A program made the position numbers and the translations under genes. DNA of 56,071 nucleotides from Fischerella muscicola SAG 1427-1 = PCC 73103 (lineage in GTDB: Bacteria; Cyanobacteriota; Cyanobacteriia; Cyanobacteriales; Nostocaceae): assembly GCF_000317245.1 (NCBI RefSeq), contig NZ_AJLJ01000013.1, forward strand, positions 1 to 56,071, read 5' to 3'. Below are positions 47,894-56,071 of this stretch, piece after piece. Below the pieces are notes generated by a model, which was not told the origin of the DNA, searched no databases, and saw only the letters and a program-made list of their open reading frames with translations. Numbering within the stretch: position 1 is the first letter of the stretch; every line of letters starts with the position of its first letter.

Positions 47894-47916
47894 ATAATGA
47901 CAAATGACTAAAATCT

Positions 47917-48813
47917 ATGCACAATCAACTTTCCTTTCAAAATATAATTTCACAGAAGTTGCTTAATTTAGCAATTATAAGTATTTTAGGACTGCTTTAT
48001 GCGCCTCTATTGCTACATTGGCTAGATGGTTGGTTGCATAAAAATATTAGTACAGAACACGAATATTTCAGTCACGGTATGATTGGTTTACCTTTTGCCG
48101 TATATATAGCTTGGCTCAAGCGGAAACTATGGCAAAGACTACCAGCTCATCAGCATCCCTTGGGCGCTGTCCTATTATTAATAGGGGGAATTTTTTATCT
48201 TATTGGTATTAGCGAATGGGTTAATCTTTCCTTGCCAGCTATACTTGCCGGATTGTGCTTATGGTTCAAAGGTATTCCTGGCTTCAAGTTACAAAAGTTT
48301 CCTTTGTTATTAGTTTTAATGGCAACACCAACACCACTACCCTATTTAATTGCTCCCTATACTTTCCCTTTACAAAGTTTTATTGCTGGTACTGCGGGTT
48401 TTATTCTCAATCAGTTTGGAATGACAGTAACTGTCGATGAGATCAATATATATGTGGAAGGGAGAATTGTAGAAGTAGCTCCATACTGTGCGGGACTAAA
48501 AATGTTATTTACTACTCTCTATGTTGGCTTGATGCTACTTTATTGGACTGGTAATTTCTCATCTCGCCGCAAGACAGCTTCATTTTTATTAATAGCAATG
48601 TTGATTAGTATTAGCGGCAATATTATCCGCAATACTTTACTCACCTATTTTCATGGTACAGGTAACGAGGCAGCTTTCCATTGGCTACATGATAGTTGGG
48701 GCGGCGATATGTTTTCTGCTGTGATGCTTGTGCTATTGATACCGATACTGAATAATCTTGATAATTTCTTTTCTGAATCTGTTGTTATTCAAAAAGAACA
48801 AATAAAGATTTAG
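47917..48813 (+). CDS. Cyanoexosortase B (PEP-CTERM sorting peptidase)
   Basis: 298 residues, about eight membrane segments. Exosortase/archaeosortase transpeptidase that processes C-terminal sorting signals on exported proteins. Catalytic triad candidates are C191 in VAPYCAGLKM, R238 in SGNIIRNTLL and H258 in WLHDSWGG. The length and motif spacing match the cyanobacterial exosortase B group rather than EpsH. The associated accessory protein usually downstream is absent: crcB follows on the other strand. No protein in the window has an obvious PEP-CTERM tail. Confidence 0.85.
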   Translation: MHNQLSFQNIISQKLLNLAIISILGLLYAPLLLHWLDGWLHKNISTEHEYFSHGMIGLPFAVYIAWLKRKLWQRLPAHQHPLGAVLLLIGGIFYLIGISEWVNLSLPAILAGLCLWFKGIPGFKLQKFPLLLVLMATPTPLPYLIAPYTFPLQSFIAGTAGFILNQFGMTVTVDEINIYVEGRIVEVAPYCAGLKMLFTTLYVGLMLLYWTGNFSSRRKTASFLLIAMLISISGNIIRNTLLTYFHGTGNEAAFHWLHDSWGGDMFSAVMLVLLIPILNNLDNFFSESVVIQKEQIKI

Positions 48814-48818
48814 AAAGT

Positions 48819-49235
48819 CTATCTCCAAAACCTAGCTAAAATCACCCCTAGTTGAATGCTAATAATTCCCAAGATTGCACTCCCAGCCCAATAAAAAGCC
48901 GTTTTTGCCAAATTACCAGTATTTAATAGATTAATAGTATCTAGTCCATAAGTTGAGAAAGTTGTGTAGGCTCCCAAAAATCCTGTTGCTACCAATAAAC
49001 GTACTTCTGGAGAAATCATATCTGCTTTATACAAAGCTAGGGTAGCAAAGAATCCCATAAAAAAGCAGCCACTAAGATTAATCACAAATGTGCCATAGGG
49101 AAAACTTACACCAAAACGTTGGGTAAACCACACTGTTAAATAGTAGCGGCTCAAAGCGCCTGCTATGGCTCCTAGACTAATAGCGATCGCATTTCTCACA
49201 TTTGGTTGTTGGAAAACTTGTAGTAGTAACATCAT
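48819..49235 (-). CDS. crcB: Fluoride channel CrcB/Fluc
   Basis: 138 residues from the ATG at 49235; exports fluoride as a dual-topology dimer with four membrane helices. Seen: [27 protein letters not shown] [13 protein letters not shown], and [12 protein letters not shown]. The frame runs to a GTG at 49289, which would add a hydrophobic 18-residue stretch; family length favours the shorter form. The 72-base gap to msrA is too short for a fluoride riboswitch. Confidence 0.9.
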   Translation of the reverse strand: MMLLLQVFQQPNVRNAIAISLGAIAGALSRYYLTVWFTQRFGVSFPYGTFVINLSGCFFMGFFATLALYKADMISPEVRLLVATGFLGAYTTFSTYGLDTINLLNTGNLAKTAFYWAGSAILGIISIQLGVILARFWR

Positions 49236-49307
49236 GCAGGCGATCGCTATAATCTTTAAAATATTAAGTAAAGTAAAAATAAATCTCACATATTAGAGTA
49301 AAAGTCA

Positions 49308-49964
49308 ATGGTGCTATTTGGATTTGGTAAAAAATTAACATTGCCTAGTTCCCAGGAAGCTTTGCCAGGACGGGCAGAATCGATGCCAGTAAATAACCGT
49401 CACTATATATTAGGTAATCCTATTCAACCTCCATTTCCAGAAGGCATGGAAATGGCAATTTTTGGGATGGGATGTTTTTGGGGTGCTGAACGTAAGTTCT
49501 GGCAACTGCCTGGTGTTTATACTACCGCAGTTGGTTATGCTGCTGGCATCACTCCCAACCCCACCTATAAAGAAGTTTGTAGCGGCATGACTGGTCACAA
49601 CGAAGTAGTGTTGGTTGTTTATGACCCGAAAGTGATTAGTTACACCGATTTACTTAAAACCTTTTGGGAAAACCATGATCCCACCCAAGGAATGCGCCAA
49701 GGTAACGATGTCGGTACACAGTATCGCTCTGGAATTTATGTATACTCTGAGGAGCAAAAAAAGCTAGCTGAAGCTTCGCGGGATCAGTATCAAAAAGCCC
49801 TCAGTACCGCAGGTTATGGCAATATCACTACAGAAATCCTCAATGCACCAGAATTTTACTACGCCGAAGACTACCATCAACAATACTTGGGTAAAAATCC
49901 TGGTGGTTATTGCGGTTTAGGAGGAACAAATGTGGCTTGTCCTGTAGGATTAGTTGAATCTTAA
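49308..49964 (+). CDS. msrA: Peptide methionine (S)-S-oxide reductase
   Basis: 218 residues. Repairs oxidised methionine. Catalytic C56 in [15 protein letters not shown], then [24 protein letters not shown] and the substrate region [23 protein letters not shown]; resolving cysteines may be in GGYCGLGG and VACPV near the end. The N-terminal 47-residue extension is common in cyanobacterial MsrA. Single gene with its own terminator. Confidence 0.95.
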   Translation: MVLFGFGKKLTLPSSQEALPGRAESMPVNNRHYILGNPIQPPFPEGMEMAIFGMGCFWGAERKFWQLPGVYTTAVGYAAGITPNPTYKEVCSGMTGHNEVVLVVYDPKVISYTDLLKTFWENHDPTQGMRQGNDVGTQYRSGIYVYSEEQKKLAEASRDQYQKALSTAGYGNITTEILNAPEFYYAEDYHQQYLGKNPGGYCGLGGTNVACPVGLVES

Positions 49965-49969
49965 ATTTG

Positions 49970-50041
49970 TATAGCAATCTTAAATGAGTAGTAAAAATTG
50001 AGAGAGCTAGAGCCCCAAATTTTTTAATAATTTGGGGCTCT
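49970..50041 (+). repeat. Hairpin element copy D / msrA terminator
   Basis: Leader TATAGCAATCTTAAATGAGT, then AGAGCCCCAAATT (50009-50021) pairing with AATTTGGGGCTCT (50029-50041) and a TTTTT run. Same architecture as the other copies but with a different stem sequence; it works as a terminator here. Confidence 0.75.
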
Positions 50042-50045
50042 TTTT

Positions 50046-50327
50046 GATAATCTCTTGTTTTAACAAATTTCAGAAAAAATTGAGTTGATGCTTACAAAAT
50101 TAAGTTACTAACCAACAAATATTAAGAAATACTTATAGCTACTGGAAATATTTCATATTTAGATCTTAATCAGCAAATATAGCTGATATTAGGCTTTTTT
50201 TTATTTATTTGACTTAAAAAAATATTGCTCATTTTATATATAGTCGCTAAAAATAATTTAATTGTTAAGAATTATTTAGAAATTCTTATAAAAAAATATT
50301 GCCAGTAGTTGAAGTAATTGTTAAAGT
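50046..50327. other. AT-rich gap without a gene
   Basis: Very AT-rich sequence with no open frame of interest and no clear promoter. It may contain the promoter for the SDR gene. Confidence 0.4.
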
Positions 50328-50546
50328 GTGTATTGGCTGCCAATAAAATTGGTCATCCTAGTAACAATAACAGGAGTAAACTATGAGCCACATCCATTCT
50401 GCCGATCGCATCAAGAGTTAATTTTCGGCTTTGGATTTTTAGTAATTCAAGAATTTAATTTTGTCTTAGCCTGTACCTTGATGCAGAAAAGTTGTGAAAG
50501 TGATCCCTATGGTTCAGGTGCAGTAAGACTAGAATTTGGAGGATGA
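50328..50546 (+). CDS. Doubtful 72-residue ORF before SDR
   Basis: Starts at a GTG and ends in a TGA that overlaps the upstream in-frame ATG of the SDR frame (ATGA). The protein has one hydrophobic stretch (about 30-48, ELIFGFGFLVIQEFNFVLA) and ends DPYGSGAVRLEFGG. No family recognised, no binding site before the GTG. The ending looks protein-like; it could be a small gene coupled to the SDR or a decayed gene remnant. Confidence 0.3.
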   Translation: MYWLPIKLVILVTITGVNYEPHPFCRSHQELIFGFGFLVIQEFNFVLACTLMQKSCESDPYGSGAVRLEFGG

Positions 50547-50551
50547 AATCC

Positions 50552-51427
50552 ATGAATATTCAAGGTAAGGTTGCTCTGATTACTGGAGCTTCCCGTGGTA
50601 TTGGACGTGCCATTGCTCTGGAATTAGCGCAAAAAGGTATGAAACGGTTGATTTTAGTCGCACGCGATCGCCAAAAGTTGGCAGAGGTGGCTCAAGAAAT
50701 CGAAGCGATGGGTGCAGAAACCATAATCATGGCGTTAGATTTGACGAAACCAACCTTTGTAAATGTTGCTGTAGCTCAACTTTGGCGTAGCTATGGCCCG
50801 ATTCACTTGCTGGTAAATTGTGCAGGTGTAGCCTACCAAAACTCTTTTTTGCAATCGAAATTACCCCAAGTTCAAGAGGAACTTTCTCTCAATTTATTGG
50901 GGACTTATACCCTGACTCATATGATGGCCAGACGTATGGCAAATCGAGAAGAAGGAACAATAGTTAATGTCTCCAGCTTGATGGGGAAAGTCGCTGCACC
51001 CACGATGGCGACTTACTCAGCTACTAAGTTTGCACTGTTAGGTTTTACCCAAGCTTTACGTCGCGAACTTGCTCAATATAAAATCCGAGTCATCGCATTA
51101 TTGCCAACTCTGACAGATACCGACATGGTGCGCGATTTAGAGTTATTTCGATGGATAATGCCGATGACTCCCGAACAAGTCGCTCAAGCATTTGTCTGCG
51201 GATTACAAAAAGACTCATCGGAAATTTTGGTTGGTTGGCAAAGCTATTTAGCAGTTTGGTGTCAGCGTTTTGCTCCTTGGTTATTGGAGAAAGTTTTACA
51301 AATGTCAGCTCCCAAAGTTCAAGGTTCAAAAAAACAAAAAACTGAAAAGCGAAATATTTTCCGGCTGAAAATGAATTCGTCACCAGACTTTTCACATTTT
51401 GCTGATAGTTTTGCCAAACTTAGATAA
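50552..51427 (+). CDS. SDR-family oxidoreductase
   Basis: 291 residues from the ATG at 50552; GGAGG lies 9 bases upstream, whereas the ATG at 50543 directly abuts it. NAD(P) motif TGASRGIG, LVNCAGVA, catalytic Ser in VNVSSLMGK and YxxxK in YSATKFA. It resembles ketoacyl-reductase-like dehydrogenases; the roughly 40-residue basic tail (PKVQGSKKQKTEKRN) is extra. It lacks the RGSGR pentapeptide of HetN. Substrate unknown. Confidence 0.85.
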   Translation: MNIQGKVALITGASRGIGRAIALELAQKGMKRLILVARDRQKLAEVAQEIEAMGAETIIMALDLTKPTFVNVAVAQLWRSYGPIHLLVNCAGVAYQNSFLQSKLPQVQEELSLNLLGTYTLTHMMARRMANREEGTIVNVSSLMGKVAAPTMATYSATKFALLGFTQALRRELAQYKIRVIALLPTLTDTDMVRDLELFRWIMPMTPEQVAQAFVCGLQKDSSEILVGWQSYLAVWCQRFAPWLLEKVLQMSAPKVQGSKKQKTEKRNIFRLKMNSSPDFSHFADSFAKLR

Positions 51428-51501
51428 ATATTAGGCGTTGCATATTTGGGCTGTTCATTTTTGATTCCTAGTTTGTGCAACGCCGGATTCTAAGCTAGTT
51501 A

Positions 51502-52701
51502 TCATAAAAAAGATGTGATGAGAAATACGATCGCAGCTGTCCACAAAATAATACTAAAAGGTGCGCCAATCAGCACTCCAGCGATCGCCCAGCCTCTTTG
51601 ATGTTCTTTGAAGTGTTGGATACTGCGCCAACGTCTGCTTTTCCAAGCCCATTCATTAGCTTTAGCACCAAGGATAATTGTCATTATCCAACCAATTGAT
51701 GGGAAAAAACATAACAATCCTATCCAAACTTTATTACTCCATAACCAAAGCCAAGGCATTAAAAATGCACCCCAATTCCAACCAAGAATTTCATCAGGGA
51801 CTTGCTCTTTTGTATTATTAATCCCGCAGCCCGAATTGTTTCTTGTTTGGTGCGCTAACGTCACTCCATTCTTTTTTTCTGACTGATGAACAATCGAACC
51901 AGATTTTAAAGACTCTAGCGCTTGACGAGCAGTCATAAACCTTTTTTCTGGTGCTGGTTGTGTCAACTTTTCCAACCAATTGGCAAAACTCGGACTAATA
52001 CTCACTCGATCAGCAAATTGAATTCGCAGATCGCATTGGGGTAACTCAGCTGGAGGAGTACCCGTCAATAAATGAATTAAACTTGCTCCTAATGCATAAA
52101 GATCAGATGCTGGAACAGATCTTCCTCCATATTGTTCCATCGGCGCGTAACCATAAGTTCCAACGATGGTAAAGGTAACTCCTTCTTTGGCTGCTTTATC
52201 TTGAACTGCACCAAAATCAACTAAATAAATGTGATTATCTTCTCCCCAGATTAAATTACTTGGTTTGATATCACGATGTAGCACTGCTGGATTTAACTCA
52301 TGCAACATTGTGAGAATCTTTAAAACCTCAACAGCAATCTTGCGGACTTGCTTTTCTGTAAATCTTTGTCTTTGAGCAAGTCTTTCTTTAAGAGACTCAC
52401 CGGGAATATATTTTTGTACCAAGCCAAACCAGAGTGCGTGGTCATCGATACAAAAATAATCAATATATTGGGGAATCCGAGGGTGATTAAGATGTTGAAG
52501 AATTTGGGCTTCTCGCTCAAAAAGTTTCAGATCATCCCACTGCACGTTACCACCAAAGGCCAAAAGTTTGACGATTACTTGCGAGTTTTCCGGAGCAGAA
52601 GGTTGTAAATCAGTTGCTAACCAAGTTTGGCGAACTCCATTGTTACCTAGTTGACGTTGGAGTTGGTAACGACTATGTAATATTTGTTCTACTTGCAGCA
52701 T
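51502..52701 (-). CDS. Serine/threonine protein kinase with C-terminal membrane region
   Basis: 399 residues. Kinase domain about 12-265: glycine loop QLGNNGVRQTWLA (degenerate), Lys45 in VIVKLL, catalytic HRDIKPSNLIW (D144) and DFG at 162-164 (VDFGAVQD), APE-like YAPMEQYGG. Hanks-type, cyanobacterial group. After a linker come about three hydrophobic segments (about 318-400) with WAIAGVLIGAPFSIILWTA, so it is membrane-attached at the C-terminus. Targets unknown. Single gene. Confidence 0.88.
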   Translation of the reverse strand: MLQVEQILHSRYQLQRQLGNNGVRQTWLATDLQPSAPENSQVIVKLLAFGGNVQWDDLKLFEREAQILQHLNHPRIPQYIDYFCIDDHALWFGLVQKYIPGESLKERLAQRQRFTEKQVRKIAVEVLKILTMLHELNPAVLHRDIKPSNLIWGEDNHIYLVDFGAVQDKAAKEGVTFTIVGTYGYAPMEQYGGRSVPASDLYALGASLIHLLTGTPPAELPQCDLRIQFADRVSISPSFANWLEKLTQPAPEKRFMTARQALESLKSGSIVHQSEKKNGVTLAHQTRNNSGCGINNTKEQVPDEILGWNWGAFLMPWLWLWSNKVWIGLLCFFPSIGWIMTIILGAKANEWAWKSRRWRSIQHFKEHQRGWAIAGVLIGAPFSIILWTAAIVFLITSFL

Positions 52702-52750
52702 TTCTAACCTGCTTTCTCATCAGCCTAGTTCTTCTAATTTAGCTACAACT

Positions 52751-52813
52751 ATAGCAATCCTAAATCATTCGTGAGAGGCGAGATCCCCGACTTCTCTAAG
52801 AAGTCGGGGATCT
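52751..52813 (+). repeat. Hairpin element copy E
   Basis: ATAGCAATCCTAAATCATTC and GTGAGAGGCG lead into AGATCCCCGACTTCT / AGAAGTCGGGGATCT (52781-52813), a perfect 15-bp stem with a 3-base loop. Confidence 0.8.
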
Positions 52814-53011
52814 GGGATTCCGTGTTTACTTGAGTTTTAAAATATGTTTTAAGTAGCTTTGATTAAATATTCCTCAAGCAGGATGTCAAGTAGAAAAATT
52901 TTCTATGCTTGGTCTGTAATACGTATTTATAGAATGATAAAAAGAGAAACATTTTTCTTTTTCTCCAGCACTATTTATCACCTTTCATGTGCGTTCGATT
53001 TATAAAATCTA

Positions 53012-53158
53012 ATACCAATTCAATGAATGATTACAACATATCCTTAGTAAAGACGCGACGCCACGTCCTACAACGGGGGGAACCCCCGCAACGGAGTGGC
53101 TCATAAATCGTGTCTCTACAGATGGTCTATTTGTCGCATTCTTTTTTCAAATTGGTAT
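53012..53158. mobile_element. 147-bp MITE-like element bounded by ATACCAATT
   Basis: ATACCAATT (53012-53020) and AATTGGTAT (53150-53158) are exact inverted ends. The interior has a GC-rich hairpin, with CGGGGGGAACCCCCG inside GCCAC ... GTGGC, and GTCTCTACAG. No coding capacity. Confidence 0.5.
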
Positions 53159-53209
53159 AAATTTCGTTACTCATTTTATTAACATTAAACGTCATTGAGA
53201 AACACCTAT

Positions 53210-54283
53210 TTAATTTGCTCTAAAAACATAATTTTTTTGGTAAAACACCTGATACTCCTCCGATAACAAAGGTTTCCACCAGTTCTCATGGGTGAGATAC
53301 CATGCAACTGTCAGACGCAAACCTTCTGCAACAGTAACTGAAGGTGTCCAACCTAATTGAGTTTGAATTTTAGTAGCATCAATGGCGTATCTGCGATCGT
53401 GTCCGAGTCTATCTTTGACAAAAGTAATTAAGTTCGCTGCTGGACGCACAGGTAAATTAGGGGCTAATTCATCCATAAGCTGACATAACATCTGCACCAA
53501 ATTGATATTTTCTACTTCATTATTACCGCCGATATTGTAAGTTTCCCCTGGTATACCACGATGAATCACCACATCTAAAGCACTACAATGATCGCCCACG
53601 TAAAGCCAATCCCGGACATTCTTGCCATCACCGTATACGGGTAATTCTTTACCCATTAAAGTATTAATACACATCAGGGGAATTAGTTTTTCGGGAAACT
53701 GATAGGGGCCGTAATTATTAGAACAATTAGTAATAATTGTTGGTAGTCCATAAGTATGGTGATAAGCACGAACTAAATGATCGCTACCAGCTTTGGATGC
53801 AGAGTAAGGACTATTGGGAGCATAGGGAGTAGTTTCACTAAAAGGTGGGTCATTCGGATTCAAACTACCGTAAACTTCATCAGTAGAAACATGTAGGAAG
53901 CGATAATTGTTAGGTGTATAATTTGCCTGCCAATGTTGACGAAAAGCTTCTAGTAAAGTGTATGTACCCACGACATTCGTTTCGACAAAAGCACCAGGAC
54001 CTAAAATTGAGCGATCAACATGAGATTCGGCGGCGAAGTGGGCTATTGTATCAATATTCTCTGTAGCTAATAGTTGATCAAGCAACGAGCGATCGCATAT
54101 ATTTCCTTGGACAAAATGAAAATTCTCTTGCTTCTCCAACCCTGCTAAATTGGCAATATTTCCTGCATAAGTCAAAGCATCTAAAACTACTACCCGGTCA
54201 TCAGGGTAATTTTGACACCAATGATGCACAAAATTCGAGCCAATAAATCCCGCACCACCAGTTATCAATAACCGACGACTCAT
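53210..54283 (-). CDS. rfbB: dTDP-glucose 4,6-dehydratase
   Basis: 357 residues from the ATG at 54283, which has an AGAGGAG about 9 bases upstream; the frame opens at a GTG at 54292. Extended SDR that makes dTDP-4-keto-6-deoxyglucose for rhamnose and other deoxysugars. Seen: [33 protein letters not shown], catalytic [12 protein letters not shown], and [18 protein letters not shown]. Full length. Other rfb genes are not adjacent, so it stands alone. Confidence 0.95.
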   Translation of the reverse strand: MSRRLLITGGAGFIGSNFVHHWCQNYPDDRVVVLDALTYAGNIANLAGLEKQENFHFVQGNICDRSLLDQLLATENIDTIAHFAAESHVDRSILGPGAFVETNVVGTYTLLEAFRQHWQANYTPNNYRFLHVSTDEVYGSLNPNDPPFSETTPYAPNSPYSASKAGSDHLVRAYHHTYGLPTIITNCSNNYGPYQFPEKLIPLMCINTLMGKELPVYGDGKNVRDWLYVGDHCSALDVVIHRGIPGETYNIGGNNEVENINLVQMLCQLMDELAPNLPVRPAANLITFVKDRLGHDRRYAIDATKIQTQLGWTPSVTVAEGLRLTVAWYLTHENWWKPLLSEEYQVFYQKNYVFRAN

Positions 54284-54330
54284 GTCACTCACTCCTCTTC
54301 TCAGTTATCAGTTATCAGTTGCTATTTGTG

Positions 54331-54382
54331 ATATAGCAATCCTATATGATTTGTGAGAATTGCAGAGCTTAGATCCCCGACT
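54331..54382 (+). repeat. Hairpin element copy F, truncated
   Basis: ATATAGCAATCCTATATGAT and GTGAGAATTGCAGAGCTT followed by AGATCCCCGACT; the right arm is missing. Directly preceded by CAGTTAT heptamers (54301-54318). Confidence 0.7.
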
Positions 54383-54445
54383 AACTTCACACTCAATTTC
54401 AAGTTATTTGAGCAACAGCAAAACTCGCTGGTGTTATCTGTTTCT

Positions 54446-56071
54446 TCAAGCGGAAGGCGGAGTATTTGGAGGGAGAGGAGGTTGAGCAGATGAGTTTGCT
54501 AGATTAAGCAAGCCTTCAGGTACGTTTCGTGCTTTATCCAATCCTCGCACATTCTTCCAGTTTGTATGCTTATCCCAAATAATATTAATAAAGTTAGCGC
54601 CTTCGAGGTTAGCGCGTGAGAGATTAGCGCGTGAGAGGTTAGCACGTGAGAGGTTAGTACATGAGAAGTCTGTGCGTGAGAGGTTAGCGCGTGAGAGATT
54701 AGCGCATGAGAGATCAGTGCGTGAGAGGTTAGTACGTGAGAAATTAGTTCGTGAGAGGTCAGCACCATTGAGGTTAGCGCCATTGAGATTAGCGCGTGAG
54801 AGGTTAGCACCATTGAGGTCAGCGCCATTAAGGTTAGCGCCATTGAGATTAGCACGTGAGAGGTCGACCCCATTGAGGTTAGCGCCTGAGAAGTTAGCGC
54901 CTGAAAGATTAGCACGCGAGAAGTCAGCGCCATCGAGGTTAGCGCCATAGAGAAAATCACCAACAGTTGCTGAAAAAGTACCTACGGTAACACTGTTGCT
55001 GTATCCAATAATCCGAAGCAATCGCTGATGATCAAAATTATTACTGTCCTTTTTACCACAGGGATAAAATACTATTTTATCTTTTAACTCATCTTTAGCT
55101 TGGGCATAGCGATGTAATTCTAAAAGTAAAATTATGATATTCAGCCCAGCATAAATATCTACTTCTCTCAAATCCAGCGATATTTTTGCTTCTTGGAATT
55201 TTTGCATTTGATTTAGAGGTAGATTTTTCGGGTATCCACTAATAAATTTTCCTCGACACCAATCCAGATAAAAATCTTCCAAACGCTCAAATAATTTCAG
55301 ATATTTAAATTGCTTTTCCGAAGCAAGTAGAGGCATGACATATTCTACTATCTCTGATGTCAATCCACCATAACTGAGTAAATCATACATTTCTTCTGAT
55401 AACTTGTCATCATCAATGAGAAATTTGTCTCGCCTACTCTCAGGGTCTAATCTTACCCATTTTTTCAAAGCCTCTACTATTTTTTGAGCGCATAAAAATT
55501 CACCAAAGCTTTTATGAATAAACTCTACAGCGCCCTCTGTTGATTCAGATGCTTTGGCTGGTCGAAGATAAAATGCTGCTAGCGCATTCCTTAAGGGATT
55601 TTCACCAAGATTTTGTTGAGCTTTCTCCAACATCTCTTTTGCTGATTTTTCATTTTTGAGACGTTCCTCGATAGTTTTAATTGCAGTCCATTCTCTCCCA
55701 GATTGGGTAACACATAATCCGGCTTCTGTTAAAATAAGTCGCAAGTCTTCTATGTCAAATTCTGTAAGTTCTTGATTAAGCTGTTCAGGACGTTGTTTTG
55801 TTAAAACCCAATCTAGTGTTGTTTGATAAATGATGATTTTAGCCTGAGCATCATTAGCACCATCAAACATTTCAATAGTTAATTCATTATCTCGGTGCAT
55901 AGCTGCTAAAAGATATAGCAACAGTGGTTCTCGCGCTAATTCTTTAACACGCTCAGGGCAATTATCTGCTTTTAGAAACTTCTGAAATGTTTCTGCTTTA
56001 CCTTGTCCAAATAATTTACTCCACTTTTCTAACCACTGGTTTTGGAGTTCGTTATCCATTAAGGCAATTTC
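54446..56071 (-). CDS. NACHT-type NTPase C-terminal part with pentapeptide repeats, truncated by window
   Basis: 541 residues visible; the frame is still open at the right edge (reading EIAL before the Met at 56059), so the gene begins outside. The visible N-part (about 1-270) has the helical region that follows a NACHT ATPase core in cyanobacterial STAND proteins (LAREPLLLYLLAAMHRD, IYQTTLDWVLTKQRPE, AVEFIHKSFGEFLCAQKI). Residues about 368-485 are pentapeptide repeats (A[N/D]LSR, ANLNG) forming a right-handed beta helix. The tail is Pro-rich. STAND proteins often act in signalling or defence; the Walker motifs lie beyond the window. The 15-base DNA repeat is regular. Confidence 0.8.
   Translation of the reverse strand, partial: EIALMDNELQNQWLEKWSKLFGQGKAETFQKFLKADNCPERVKELAREPLLLYLLAAMHRDNELTIEMFDGANDAQAKIIIYQTTLDWVLTKQRPEQLNQELTEFDIEDLRLILTEAGLCVTQSGREWTAIKTIEERLKNEKSAKEMLEKAQQNLGENPLRNALAAFYLRPAKASESTEGAVEFIHKSFGEFLCAQKIVEALKKWVRLDPESRRDKFLIDDDKLSEEMYDLLSYGGLTSEIVEYVMPLLASEKQFKYLKLFERLEDFYLDWCRGKFISGYPKNLPLNQMQKFQEAKISLDLREVDIYAGLNIIILLLELHRYAQAKDELKDKIVFYPCGKKDSNNFDHQRLLRIIGYSNSVTVGTFSATVGDFLYGANLDGADFSRANLSGANFSGANLNGVDLSRANLNGANLNGADLNGANLSRANLNGANLNGADLSRTNFSRTNLSRTDLSCANLSRANLSRTDFSCTNLSRANLSRANLSRANLEGANFINIIWDKHTNWKNVRGLDKARNVPEGLLNLANSSAQPPLPPNTPPSA
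54597..54960 (-). repeat. 15-bp periodic DNA encoding pentapeptide repeats
   Basis: About 23 units of a 15-base period such as GAGAGGTTAGCGCGT and GAGGTTAGCGCCATT (plus-strand reading). The period keeps other frames open on both strands, which produces long spurious ORFs. Confidence 0.85.

Larger units (their letters stand above)
52702..53209. other. Gap with two repeat elements
   Basis: Holds hairpin element copy E (52751-52813) and an inverted-repeat-bounded element (53012-53158). Between them is AT-rich sequence with no gene. Confidence 0.5.

Noticed and set aside
49236..49307. Fluoride riboswitch upstream of crcB
   Set aside because: The gap is only 72 bases (18 with the longer start), and no recognisable fluoride aptamer core was seen.
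50552..51427. HetN-type heterocyst pattern regulator
   Set aside because: It is an SDR of similar size but the RGSGR motif characteristic of HetN is absent.
54499..54963. Minus-strand 154-codon frame and a plus-strand 92-codon frame (54672-54950) across the pentapeptide region
   Set aside because: Products of the 15-base repeat period; monotonous ALTSMALTSHA-like and RERLA-like sequence. The pentapeptide frame is the real one.

Overview
The window is chromosomal DNA from a filamentous, probably heterocyst-forming cyanobacterium (Nostocales; Nostoc, Calothrix or Tolypothrix-like). The reasons are: very frequent HIP1 octamers (GCGATCGC), a DevBCA-type exporter, a giant hybrid histidine kinase with many GAF/PAS domains, bilin-type GAF domains, a cyanoexosortase, a DUF1816 protein, and gaps full of heptamer tandem repeats (GGTCAAT, AGTTATC) and G-rich tracts. 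The genus call is inference. No rRNA, tRNA, CRISPR array or intact transposase was seen.

Layout. 1-3.4 kb: 3' end of a GAF protein, a Tat-exported PhoD phosphatase with a possible Pho box, and an HD hydrolase. 3.4-7.8 kb: a TetR regulator divergent from devBCA, with three near-identical 19-bp palindromes in front of devB. 7.9-12.5 kb: methyltransferase, J-domain protein, a 171-bp MITE-like element, an SDR, DUF924 and SRPBCC proteins. 13-19.1 kb: a small membrane protein and a 1709-residue hybrid kinase whose C-terminal receiver is split off by one base. 19.3-28.7 kb: exported thioredoxin-fold, CAP and alpha/beta-hydrolase proteins, then housekeeping genes (rlmB, mrnC, STAS, carA, a retropepsin-like lipoprotein, trpD). 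29.4-37.7 kb: an acyl-CoA dehydrogenase/cyclase fusion, then the terminal oxidase operon ctaCDE (minus) divergent from the heme A genes ctaA and ctaB (plus). 37.7-39.4 kb: two genes under 50 codons, a membrane peptide and a double-glycine-leader peptide, then a methyltransferase. 39.6-42.5 kb: an RNA-repair cluster of RtcB ligase, a CobW-type GTPase and archease. 42.7-56 kb: ferredoxin/MBL fusion, a two-RCK ion channel protein, a cyanobacteriochrome-like GAF protein, a DegT aminotransferase with cyanoexosortase B, crcB, msrA, an SDR, a Ser/Thr kinase, rfbB, and a NACHT/pentapeptide-repeat protein that runs off the right end.

How genes work together. ctaA and ctaB make the heme A used by the CtaCDE oxidase. 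TetR probably represses devBCA through the palindromes. Archease is the known activator of RtcB, and the CobW GTPase between them suggests metal supply. DegT and exosortase point to cell-surface glycan or protein sorting.

Two themes stand out. Short tandem repeats of the intergenic type have entered coding sequence at least four times (devB tail, trpD insert, the fusion linker, the protease linker). A roughly 70-bp hairpin element ending in an AGATCCCC...GGGGATCT palindrome recurs six times between 42 and 54.4 kb, always in the same orientation. All assignments come from reading the sequence and recalling protein families; no database search was run.
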